This document shows positions 43,562 to 50,852 of a stretch of DNA of 64,000 nucleotides, in pieces; the first letter of the stretch is position 1; each line of letters opens with the position of its first letter. The DNA comes from Thalassobacillus_A hwangdonensis. Lineage in GTDB: Bacteria > Bacillota > Bacilli > Bacillales > Halobacillaceae. The DNA lies in contig NZ_JBHTKL010000005.1 in assembly GCF_042675915.1 (NCBI RefSeq), positions 682,001 through 746,000 of the forward strand, written 5' to 3'. The translations under genes and the position numbers were made by a program. The notes below the pieces were generated by a model. That model made no database searches. It was given only the letters and a program-made list of their open reading frames with translations, and had not been told where the DNA came from.

Positions 43562-46500
43562 GTGAAGTTAGTTGATGTATCCGTCAAACGTCCGGTCGGT
43601 GTCATCATGGTCGTACTCGGGATCCTCGCGCTCGGCTTCCTTTCCTTAAGGAACCTTGCAATCGATCTCTACCCGGAAATCGACCTGCCGATCGCCGTCG
43701 TATCAACAAGCTACCAGGGAGCGGCTCCACAAGAATCGGAAAAACTGGTCAGCCGACCGATTGAATCAGCAGTAAGTTCAATCGAAGGTCTCGAAACGAT
43801 CCAATCCCAGTCCCAGACTGGTGCTTCCCTCGTCTTCATGCAGTTCAACACCGGGGTGAACCTCGATAACGCACTGCTTGAAGTACGGGAAAAAGTAGAC
43901 CAGGTCAAAGGCATACTGCCGGAAGATGCTGGCGAACCAAATGTACTCCGCTTTGATCCACAGCAGATCCCGGTCATGTGGATCGGCCTGACCGGCGATC
44001 AACCAGAAGAACTCCAGCAGCTTGCAGAAGATCAGATCGTTCCATTTTTCGAAAGACAGGGCGGTGTCGCATCTGTCAGCATCGAAGGTGGAAAAACGCG
44101 TGAAGTGCGCGTCCTGATTGATCAGGCGGAAATGAACCAGTACGGGCTCAATTCGCAGACCATCGTTCAAACGTTGAATGCATCGAATCAGTCCGCATCC
44201 GCAGGAGCCATTGAAAAGGGCAAGCAGGACCTGCAAATCCGAATCGACGGTGAATTCGAATCGGTCGAACAAATCGAGAACACCATCCTGCAGACCGAAA
44301 CCGGCGCACAGGTACGGCTGAGTGAAATCGCTGATGTCGAAATGACCTACAAGGATTCAAGCACGATTTCCAAGGTTAACGGCGAGCCATCTGTCGTGCT
44401 TTCTGTTTTAAAAAAGACAGATGGAAACACAGTCGAAACAGCCGACAACGTCCTTGCTGCCATGGATGAAATCGAGGAAAAACTACCGGAAGACGTCAAT
44501 ATGAAGGTCGTCCTCGATACTTCGGAATTCATCAAAATCTCGATCAATTCCGTATTGCTGAACATCATCATCGGAGGAATTTTCTCCGTATTGATTCTAT
44601 TACTCTTTTTAAAAAGTTTCCGAGCGACTCTTGTCATCGGTATTTCCATTCCGATTGCTATCATTTCAACGTTCACGCTGATGTACTTCACCGGTGAAAC
44701 GCTGAACGTACTGACGATGGGCGGACTTGCACTCGGAATCGGAATGATGGTCGACAGTTCGATCGTCATACTCGAAAACATCGTCACCTATCGCCAGCAA
44801 GGCTATTCGATGGTCGAATCCGCGAAAAAAGGGGCATCGGAGCTCGCTCCGGCCGTAATCGCCTCCGCTTCCACGACACTGGTCGTCTTCCTGCCGATCA
44901 TTTTCGTAGAAGGGATTGCATCGGAATTGTTCACGCCGCTAGCGCTGACGATTTCCTTTGCATTGATTGCATCGCTCGTCGTATCTGTAACACTGATCCC
45001 GATGCTGTCGTCGAAGCTTTTGACAAAACCATTGCAGACATCCGGTCGCCGTTACTGGTTCGATCGTTTCCTGGATAAAGTGAATGACTTGTATCGTCGT
45101 ATGTTGCGATGGGTCTTGAAATTCCGTAAGACGACGATTTTTGTCACCCTGGCGTTTATTGCCGGAAGTGCGGCGCTTGTACCTATGATTGGGACTGCGT
45201 TTATTCCACCGTCCGATCAGGGACAGATTGAAGTCAGCGTCAAGACACCGGCAGGAACGGCGTTGAGTGAAACCGAACGTGTGACGGAAAAAGTGAACGA
45301 GCGACTCGATCGCTACGAATCTGTCATCGAGACTAGTTATCTTACTGTAGGTGGCGGTGGATTCGAAGGATTCTCATCCTCCTCAAACCAGGCGACCTAC
45401 ACGATCCAGCTCGTCGACCCCGACGATCGTGAAAAAGATACGGTCACTGTGATGCAGGAAATCAATGATCTGATGGACGACATCCCTGGAGCCGAAATCA
45501 CCGTCAGCGAAATCGGTGCCGGCCTCGGTACGGGTGACCCCGTCCAAATCCAGATTAACGGTCCTGAATATGAAGTGCTGCAGCAGCTTGCCGATCAGAT
45601 GGTCTACATGATCAGTAACGTCGAAGGTGTCCATAACGCGACATCCTCGACTGACGAAGGTCAGCCGGAAATGCAAATCGTCGTCGATCGCGACAAGGCT
45701 GCCCAGTATGGCTTGACGTATCAGCAAGTACTCGGTCAGGTACAACTCGGTTTCAGTGGTCAAGTTGCGACGCGTTATCGCGATGGCACGGACGAAATCG
45801 ATGTAAGGTTGATTTTACCAGAAGAGGAGCGCCAGACGATTGCCGACCTTGAAGGCATGACGATCCAGACACCTACTGGCGCATTGATCCCACTCGCAAC
45901 GGTTGCCGATCTGGAACAAGTTCAAGGACCGGTATCCCTGCTGCGTGAAAACCAGCAGCGCCAAGTGAACGTATCAAGTGAAGTCGTCGATCGTGACCTC
46001 GGAAGTGTGACAGAGGATATCCGCGCTGAGCTTGAACGCTTGAATATGCCGGATGAATACAGCTATGAAATTGGCGGTCAGGCAGAGGATATGCAGGAAT
46101 CATTCGGAGATCTAGCCCTAGCGCTGGTCTTCTCAATCTTCCTTGTGTATGCCGTGATGGCAATCCAGTTCGAGAACTTCCTGTTCCCGTTCATCATCAT
46201 GTTCTCGCTGCCAGCCACGATCATCGGTATCGTAACCGGCTTGTTTGTTACAGGATTGCCATTCAGTCTGCCGGCATTCGTCGGAATCATCATGCTCGCC
46301 GGAATCGTCGTCAACAACGCCATCGTGCTCGTCGACTATATTAATATTGTCAGGCGGCGTGGGGTGGAGCGCTATGAAGCGATTCTTGAAGCAGCACCGA
46401 GTCGTGTGCGTCCGATCCTGATGACGACTTTGACCACCGTGCTCGGCATGGTGCCGCTTGCCATCGGAATCGGCCAGGGAGCGGAAGCCCAACAGCCGCT

Positions 46501-46624
46501 CGCCGTAACGATCATCTTCGGCCTGTCGATCTCCAGCTTGTTCACCATGCTGCTGATCCCGGTCGTCTACACCTATTTTGATGATCTATCCAATAAGATT
46601 TCTGGCTTGTTCCGGAAGAAATAA
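43562..46624 (+). CDS. RND family efflux transporter (AcrB/SwrC-like)
   Basis: The 1020-residue pump has the 12-helix plan: helix 1 at about 12-30, a large outside loop, six helices about 330-540, a second loop and helices to the C-terminus (last block LFTMLLIPVVYTYFDD). The proton-relay helix is GIGMMVDSSIVILENI, with one Asp followed by Ser instead of the Asp pair of E. coli AcrB. Gram-positive relatives such as SwrC export surfactin or lipids. GTG 43562 fits AAGGAGG (43547-43553); ATG 43553 is too close to it. A terminator follows. Confidence 0.95.
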   Translation: MKLVDVSVKRPVGVIMVVLGILALGFLSLRNLAIDLYPEIDLPIAVVSTSYQGAAPQESEKLVSRPIESAVSSIEGLETIQSQSQTGASLVFMQFNTGVNLDNALLEVREKVDQVKGILPEDAGEPNVLRFDPQQIPVMWIGLTGDQPEELQQLAEDQIVPFFERQGGVASVSIEGGKTREVRVLIDQAEMNQYGLNSQTIVQTLNASNQSASAGAIEKGKQDLQIRIDGEFESVEQIENTILQTETGAQVRLSEIADVEMTYKDSSTISKVNGEPSVVLSVLKKTDGNTVETADNVLAAMDEIEEKLPEDVNMKVVLDTSEFIKISINSVLLNIIIGGIFSVLILLLFLKSFRATLVIGISIPIAIISTFTLMYFTGETLNVLTMGGLALGIGMMVDSSIVILENIVTYRQQGYSMVESAKKGASELAPAVIASASTTLVVFLPIIFVEGIASELFTPLALTISFALIASLVVSVTLIPMLSSKLLTKPLQTSGRRYWFDRFLDKVNDLYRRMLRWVLKFRKTTIFVTLAFIAGSAALVPMIGTAFIPPSDQGQIEVSVKTPAGTALSETERVTEKVNERLDRYESVIETSYLTVGGGGFEGFSSSSNQATYTIQLVDPDDREKDTVTVMQEINDLMDDIPGAEITVSEIGAGLGTGDPVQIQINGPEYEVLQQLADQMVYMISNVEGVHNATSSTDEGQPEMQIVVDRDKAAQYGLTYQQVLGQVQLGFSGQVATRYRDGTDEIDVRLILPEEERQTIADLEGMTIQTPTGALIPLATVADLEQVQGPVSLLRENQQRQVNVSSEVVDRDLGSVTEDIRAELERLNMPDEYSYEIGGQAEDMQESFGDLALALVFSIFLVYAVMAIQFENFLFPFIIMFSLPATIIGIVTGLFVTGLPFSLPAFVGIIMLAGIVVNNAIVLVDYINIVRRRGVERYEAILEAAPSRVRPILMTTLTTVLGMVPLAIGIGQGAEAQQPLAVTIIFGLSISSLFTMLLIPVVYTYFDDLSNKISGLFRKK

Positions 46625-46628
46625 TCAA

Positions 46629-46655
46629 GAAGACCTGCCCGCGGGCAGGTCTTTT
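46629..46655 (+). terminator. Terminator of the tetR-RND operon
   Basis: AAGACCTGCCC (46630-46640) pairs with GGGCAGGTCTT (46643-46653). The tail is T-rich. Confidence 0.8.
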
Positions 46656-46692
46656 CTTGTTTGGTGTGGCGTTGGGCGGTGGTGCGTGCTGT

Positions 46693-46782
46693 TCGCCAGA
46701 TTATTGGTGTTTTTCGCCAGTTAATCTGGAATTTCGCCAGTTTGTGGCAGGGTATCGCCAGAAAACACACGGATATCGCCAG
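46693..46782. repeat. TCGCCAG array upstream of the NERD gene (array B)
   Basis: TCGCCAG starts at 46693, 46714, 46734, 46755 and 46776, giving spacings 21, 20, 21, 21. The 13-14 bp between them differ. The last spacer, AAAACACACGGATA, recurs with one change in array C downstream of the NERD gene. Confidence 0.9.
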
Positions 46783-46904
46783 ATTACTAGCTCGATAATC
46801 AGATTTCCCCATCATCCAGACCACCAATTTTTCTAAATTTGAACTAAAGCAGGAGTATGTATAAGTAATGTCAAAATTAGGAGGGGACAGGAGGTGAACA
46901 GAAT

Positions 46905-47876
46905 TTGATCTACAAGCCACTTACCTTTCCACTTCGCATATGCAAGCTTCAAGCACTCGCTAAGAGGCTGCCCTACACGTATGATAAATATGAAATCATC
47001 CAAACGGAGATCAAAACAAGAACATATGGCTACAAAGGTGAAAAATCTTTAGAGTACCCATTTTCTTTTTTACCGGATGATTTCCGCATCTTCTTCGATT
47101 TGCGACTTCACAATGGTACGCATTTCTTTCAAATCGATGCATTGATTGTTACTAGTAAATTCCTTTTAGTAGTTGAAGCCAAATATCTTAGCAAGAGTCC
47201 ACTTGTCGATAACAATAATCAGCTCATACAGGACCTAGACGGACAGCCGAAAGGGTCGCTCAGTCCTTTTACTCAAGTATTTCGGCAACGCGATCAGCTT
47301 GAGCAATGGATAGCTACACACGGTTTTCCTCAAGTTCCGATTTATCCCCTAGTAGCAAGTAGTCATCCCACATCCGTTATTCGAATCGAAGATCCATCCT
47401 ATGCAAAGTTTTTGACCAGAACTGATGCCCTACCTGAAAAAATCAAGGAAATTCAGAAGCTATTCAAAGAAGAAGTTTATACAAAAGAAACTATTGAGTT
47501 ATTTACTGGTTTACTACTGAAAAATCATCAGCCCTTTGAATTCAAACCGTTACCTTATTTCAATATCAGTTATAACAGCTTAAGGAAGGGTGTGATTTGT
47601 AGTAAATGCGACTTCCTGCCGATGCTGCGGCGACATGGGACCTGGTTTTGTCCGAAATGCAATCATACATGCAAGGAGGCGCATTTGGAGGCGTTACGGG
47701 ATTATACACTTCTAATTGGAGATGAAATCACTAGCAGGGGATTGAGAGATTTCCTTGCATTTACATCAGCAGATACAGCTAAACGGTTGTTGAGTGCATG
47801 TAATATTAAAAGGTTTGGTGGAGGGAGGGGTGTGAAATACCGATTGCCAGATTATAACCGGATATCGCCAGATTAA
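46905..47876 (+). CDS. NERD domain (nuclease-related) protein with zinc ribbon
   Basis: The 323-residue protein has a NERD domain (about 38-150) with the predicted nuclease residues GEKSLEY (45-51), FQID (D78) and VVEAKYLS (E91, K93). A C-terminal zinc ribbon, CSKCDFLPML...CPKCNHTC, lies at about 222-250. TTG 46905 follows AGGAGGTGAAC. The last twelve codons contain the first two units of array C, so the end of the protein (RLPDYNRISPD) is written by the repeat. NERD proteins are often linked to plasmids, DNA processing or defence; the role here is unknown. Confidence 0.85.
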   Translation: MIYKPLTFPLRICKLQALAKRLPYTYDKYEIIQTEIKTRTYGYKGEKSLEYPFSFLPDDFRIFFDLRLHNGTHFFQIDALIVTSKFLLVVEAKYLSKSPLVDNNNQLIQDLDGQPKGSLSPFTQVFRQRDQLEQWIATHGFPQVPIYPLVASSHPTSVIRIEDPSYAKFLTRTDALPEKIKEIQKLFKEEVYTKETIELFTGLLLKNHQPFEFKPLPYFNISYNSLRKGVICSKCDFLPMLRRHGTWFCPKCNHTCKEAHLEALRDYTLLIGDEITSRGLRDFLAFTSADTAKRLLSACNIKRFGGGRGVKYRLPDYNRISPD

Positions 47877-47933
47877 TCGAGTTTTCGCCAGATTTAGGCG
47901 TATTATCGCCAGAAAACACACGGGTATCGCCAG
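47844..47933. repeat. TCGCCAG array overlapping the end of the NERD gene (array C)
   Basis: TTGCCAG at 47844 and TCGCCAG at 47865, 47885, 47906 and 47927 give spacings 21, 20, 21, 21, the same series as array B. The first two units are inside the NERD coding sequence; its stop codon lies between units 2 and 3. A diverged CAGCCTCTAGCCAACCC direct repeat follows (about 47939 and 47982). Confidence 0.9.
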
Positions 47934-48028
47934 AAAACCAGCCTCTAGCCAACCCGAGTACACGCTATTAACAGAAACCCAGCCTCCAGCTAACCCAAGC
48001 CCACCGCACAGCATTCCACGACTACAGC

Positions 48029-48748
48029 TCAACCCTGCCCATCCGGATAACGATTCATCTTCCCGAAAATATCCCACGCGGTCACAATACCGAGCGGCTT
48101 CCGATCACGCTCACCATCCTCAGTGATCATAACCGCCTTAAGCTTCCGGCCTTCCTCGAAGCTCACCTCGAACGCTTCCTCCAGCTCAAACAACGAACTG
48201 TCCTCCCTCAAAAAATGAATGCTGTGCTCCCGCTCATGCTCGAGAATATCTTCAGCAAGCACACCTTCCCCGACTTCACCCTTCTCATGAAGCCAGCGCA
48301 CGACTCCCTCGCTCGTTAACAGCCCGCAATACGTATGCCCTGTATCATAAATCGGAAATTGAGCGACCTGATACCTGCTGAATCCCTCCAGCACATGGCT
48401 CACCAGCGAATCCTTCCGATAGTAAATCACCGGCTCAGAAGCTAACGTTAGCGCAAGTGGCGGCTGCTCAAGCGTATGGCTGATCTCTTCCAACGTCTCG
48501 ACTACCTCCTCGTGCGGGGTGGCGATGAAGTAATCATCACGAACCCGTTCATGCACGATCGCATTGCGCAGCTTGGCGTACTGCTTTAACGTGTCGAAAT
48601 GGAAGCGGATGATGCTGTGCTTTTGCTTCGACCGGTTCAGCAGCTCGGCGAAATTATCATTTTTCGGAAATTCGTTCAATTGCTTCAAACTTTGATGCAC
48701 CTGATTGAAGGCAATTTCAAACCGCTCCGTAAGCCCCTCTCGATCCAT
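48029..48748 (-). CDS. CBS-domain protein with putative HEPN-like N-terminal domain
   Basis: The 239-residue protein has an all-helical N-terminal half (1-90) with RNAIVHERV, an Rx4H motif at R61-H66 as in HEPN ribonuclease domains. A pair of CBS motifs follows (about 105-232), including RYQVAQFPIYDTGHTYCGLL and KPLGIVTAWDIFGKMN. CBS pairs bind adenosyl nucleotides. The HEPN assignment rests on one motif and helix pattern and is tentative. No ribosome site stronger than AAAAGGGGTG is seen. It is between the NERD gene and pcp. Confidence 0.75.
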   Translation of the reverse strand: MDREGLTERFEIAFNQVHQSLKQLNEFPKNDNFAELLNRSKQKHSIIRFHFDTLKQYAKLRNAIVHERVRDDYFIATPHEEVVETLEEISHTLEQPPLALTLASEPVIYYRKDSLVSHVLEGFSRYQVAQFPIYDTGHTYCGLLTSEGVVRWLHEKGEVGEGVLAEDILEHEREHSIHFLREDSSLFELEEAFEVSFEEGRKLKAVMITEDGERDRKPLGIVTAWDIFGKMNRYPDGQG

Positions 48749-48826
48749 CCAAACTCACCCCTTTTTCCCTATTATGCTCTGACATCCAACGGTCTATGTT
48801 ACGATTAAAAGAAAGGAGTGGATCAC

Positions 48827-49420
48827 ATGAAAAAATTGCTGCTCACAGGCTTCGAGCCGTTCCTCGATTTTCCGGTCAACCCGACTCAGGAAATCGTACG
48901 AGCACTCGATCAGACGAAGATTAATGACCACCTAATCATCGGCCGTATCCTGCCCGTCGACTTCCAACAATCAGGAAAGCTGACCCTAGAATACATAAAT
49001 GAAACACATCCAGACAAGGTGGTTGCGCTCGGTCTTGCTGCTGGCCGCCACAAAATCACACCGGAGCGGATTGCAATCAATTGCAACGACGGAGACAAGG
49101 ATAACAGTGGTCACCGTCCAGAAGGCGAGCCGATCATCGAGGACGGTCCCGATGGCACTTTTTCAACACTGCCAATTAAACAAATCACAGAAATCCTCAA
49201 CACCAACGGGTACCCTGCCGAAATATCCAATTCCGCAGGCACGTACCTATGCAATAACGTAATGTACCATATTCTACAGGAACCACTGGAAGCGGCTGGG
49301 TTCATTCATATTCCTGCTTCGCACGACCTCGCGATTAGGCACGGCAGAATTCCGAGCTGGTCCCAGACGGATCTCACCGAAGCTATAAAACTGGCTATCA
49401 CAACGATGACTGCTAAATAA
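48827..49420 (+). CDS. pcp: Pyroglutamyl-peptidase I
   Basis: The 197-residue cysteine peptidase (C15) removes N-terminal pyroglutamate. The N-terminal motif is LLTGFEPFLDFPVNPT, the catalytic Glu is in TPERIAIN, the Cys is in SNSAGTYLCNNVMYH and the His is in FIHIPASHDLA. Start at 48827 rather than 48818 because the latter is part of the AAAGGAGTG ribosome site. A hairpin with AGGTCGGGA/TCCCGACCT follows. Confidence 0.95.
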   Translation: MKKLLLTGFEPFLDFPVNPTQEIVRALDQTKINDHLIIGRILPVDFQQSGKLTLEYINETHPDKVVALGLAAGRHKITPERIAINCNDGDKDNSGHRPEGEPIIEDGPDGTFSTLPIKQITEILNTNGYPAEISNSAGTYLCNNVMYHILQEPLEAAGFIHIPASHDLAIRHGRIPSWSQTDLTEAIKLAITTMTAK

Positions 49421-49423
49421 AAT

Positions 49424-49446
49424 AGGTCGGGACCTTATCCCGACCT
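49424..49446 (+). terminator. Weak terminator-like hairpin after pcp
   Basis: AGGTCGGGA (49424-49432) pairs with TCCCGACCT (49438-49446). There is no T-run, so termination is uncertain. Confidence 0.45.
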
Positions 49447-49756
49447 TAACTGAATCCTCCACCATCTTAAACCTCAATAACAAGAGACCAAAACCTTCCC
49501 AAATAAAATATTTACAGGAATAACGAACAAGTGGTTTATATTTCCAAATTAGTGGTACATACGACTATACCATGCAACAATGACCCTATATCTCACATGC
49601 TTATGCTCCAAAAGTTATTGTTCACTTTTTTTCAGAAATCTCCTTGAAGTAAAAGTGGCGCAAACCCTTGTCACCACTGAGTTTATCAAGCATCGGTCGT
49701 ACCAGTGTAAGCGATCTGACATAAATCACCAAAAATAGAACTGATTAAGATACAAA

Positions 49757-49785
49757 TTGCAACACATAAATGCATGGTGTATACA
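49757..49785 (+). promoter_or_regulatory. Candidate sigma-A promoter of the riboswitch-sinI transcript
   Basis: TTGCAA (49757-49762), 17-bp spacer, TATACA (49780-49785). Transcription would start near 49792, about 25 nt before the riboswitch. The word ATAGAAC, a possible SinR box, lies just upstream at 49735. The stretch 49447-49756 before it holds no convincing gene. Confidence 0.5.
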
Positions 49786-49814
49786 GTATATTTTTCTTAC
49801 GCGATAGTACTGAT

Positions 49815-49931
49815 TCTCCAGAAAAAAGGCAAACCCCTTGAAAAAGGGAGGCGCAAAGTTGCAGGCCTAAGGTATACATAACGAACAACGGCACACGGGA
49901 ACCGAACTATGGCGGCTGGACTACCTGGAAG
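49815..49931 (+). promoter_or_regulatory. c-di-GMP-I (GEMM-I) riboswitch leader of sinI
   Basis: All core parts of the class are visible: P1 TCCAG (49817-49821) with CTGGA (49925-49929); GGCAAACC (49828-49835); a P2 hairpin CCCTT-GAAA-AAGGG with GNRA tetraloop (49835-49848); GCGCAAAG (49851-49858); GGCCTAAGG; and the 11-nt tetraloop receptor CCTAAG (49866-49871) with TATGG (49908-49912). The guanine before CAAACC (49829) and the C of ACTACC (49924) agree with the c-di-GMP-contacting G20 and C92 of the Vibrio Vc2 aptamer by my manual alignment. It ends 25 nt before sinI, whose ribosome site GGAGG is at 49940-49944. No terminator is seen, so control may be translational. Confidence 0.88.
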
Positions 49932-49955
49932 ACTCGAATGGAGGACGGTATCGGT

Positions 49956-50099
49956 ATGATGAATTCGAACAAACAGTGTGATCAGTTGGATGAAGAGTGG
50001 GTAGCATTGATGAAGATCGCCAAGTCAGTAGGGTTCAAAAAAGAAGAAGTCGCGCAATTCATCAACAAAGGGAGGGTAGCAGTAGAGAACGGAAAATAA
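49956..50099 (+). CDS. sinI: SinI family anti-repressor
   Basis: This 47-residue protein contains LDEEWVALMKIAKSVGFKKE and EVAQFINKG, the SinI helix-turn-helix-like interaction domain that binds SinR and pulls it off DNA. A nearly parallel segment (LDEDWMKLVKDAMDSGISKDE) occurs in the C-terminal half of the sinR product just downstream, as expected since SinI mimics the SinR dimerisation helices. ATG 49956 (or 49959) follows GGAGG. The gene directly follows a c-di-GMP-I riboswitch. It is too short for usual ORF cut-offs. Confidence 0.88.
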   Translation: MMNSNKQCDQLDEEWVALMKIAKSVGFKKEEVAQFINKGRVAVENGK

Positions 50100-50124
50100 A
50101 TATTTTGTAAAAATTGTACTTAAT

Positions 50125-50154
50125 ATAGAACGCTTTTCTATTTTGTGATATAAT
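50125..50154 (+). promoter_or_regulatory. sinR promoter with a possible SinR box
   Basis: Perfect TATAAT (50149-50154) preceded by TGA (extended -10). The -35 region holds ATAGAAC (50125-50131), inverse of GTTCTAT and one base off the known SinR box GTTCTYT. This suggests a separate, self-repressed sinR promoter, as in B. subtilis sinIR. Confidence 0.55.
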
Positions 50155-50180
50155 CGCAAGTAGAAAGCAGGTGAGTGGAT

Positions 50181-50498
50181 ATGATTGGAGAACGTATCAA
50201 AAAAGTACGTAAAGATAGAGGGTTGTCGCTGACGGTTCTTGCCGAACGCGCAGGTGTCGCAAAATCCTATTTAAGTTCGATCGAAAGGAATCTTCAATCC
50301 AATCCGTCGATTCAATTCCTAGAGAAGGTATCAGCGGAACTGAACGTTTCCATCCACTATTTATTGCACGGAGATCAGGAAGAAGCGCAGCTTGACGAAG
50401 ACTGGATGAAACTCGTCAAAGATGCGATGGACTCCGGCATTTCGAAAGACGAATTCAAAGAGTTCCTCGAATTCAATAAGTGGAAATTGAACAAATAA
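50181..50498 (+). CDS. sinR: SinR family transcriptional repressor
   Basis: The 105-residue protein has an N-terminal HTH_3 domain (about 3-60, LTVLAERAGVAKSYLSSIER) and a C-terminal SinR/SinI dimerisation domain (about 70-103). In B. subtilis SinR represses biofilm matrix operons and is countered by SinI. ATG 50181 is chosen because AGGTGA precedes it; GTG 50175 lies in that site. sinI is 81 bp upstream and a long terminator follows. Confidence 0.92.
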   Translation: MIGERIKKVRKDRGLSLTVLAERAGVAKSYLSSIERNLQSNPSIQFLEKVSAELNVSIHYLLHGDQEEAQLDEDWMKLVKDAMDSGISKDEFKEFLEFNKWKLNK

Positions 50499-50550
50499 AG
50501 GAAAACCTGTCTGAGGTTATGTGACGTTGCTTCAGACAGGTTTTCCTTTT
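50497..50550 (+). terminator. Terminator after sinR
   Basis: AAAGGAAAACCTGTCTGA (from about 50497) pairs with TCAGACAGGTTTTCCTTT (ending about 50549), a long stem with A/T ends on both sides. Confidence 0.85.
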
Positions 50551-50560
50551 ATTATGTGGG

Positions 50561-50749
50561 TCGCCGGAAAATATGGTAGAGTCGCCGGTAAGTGTGGTTG
50601 ACTCGCCGGAAACCCGGAGAACTCGCCGGAACCGGCGCAAGTAGCGGTTTTTCTGACATTCACAAGCTGATCTGATGGGGGTCGCCGGAAAAATGGCAAA
50701 GTCGCCGGTAAGTGTGGTTGACTCGCCGGAAAACCAGCAAACTCGCCGG
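50561..50749. repeat. TCGCCGG array, two related four-unit blocks (array D)
   Basis: TCGCCGG starts at 50561, 50582, 50603, 50623 (spacings 21, 21, 20) and again at 50682, 50702, 50723, 50743 (20, 21, 20). The spacer after unit 2, TAAGTGTGGTTGAC, is identical in both blocks and the others are similar, so one block is a copy of the other. The array fills the sinR-vanZ gap. No gene is supported here. Confidence 0.9.
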
Positions 50750-50800
50750 AACCACCCCCAGCAGCCAGGATATACAGACAAGCACTCATCAAAAAAACAA

Positions 50801-50822
50801 CTTGATCAAACGTTTGATCAAG
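50801..50822. promoter_or_regulatory. Perfect 22-bp palindrome upstream of the vanZ-like gene
   Basis: CTTGATCAAAC is followed directly by its inverse GTTTGATCAAG with no spacer. It lies 30 bp before the vanZ-like start. Such a site fits a dimeric regulator of TetR or similar type; the regulator is unknown. Confidence 0.55.
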
Positions 50823-50852
50823 TGAATAGAATACATAAGCAAGGTGGTTATC

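Noticed and set aside
46573..46920. Minus-strand ORFs through arrays B and C (115 and 103 codons) as peptide-repeat genes
   Set aside because: The 21-bp period mimics a 7-codon repeat, but the 20-bp steps break the frame and no start signals exist.
28570..50749. CRISPR array for the regularly spaced short words
   Set aside because: The repeated units are only 7-9 bp, gaps 12-14 bp, and no cas gene is present.
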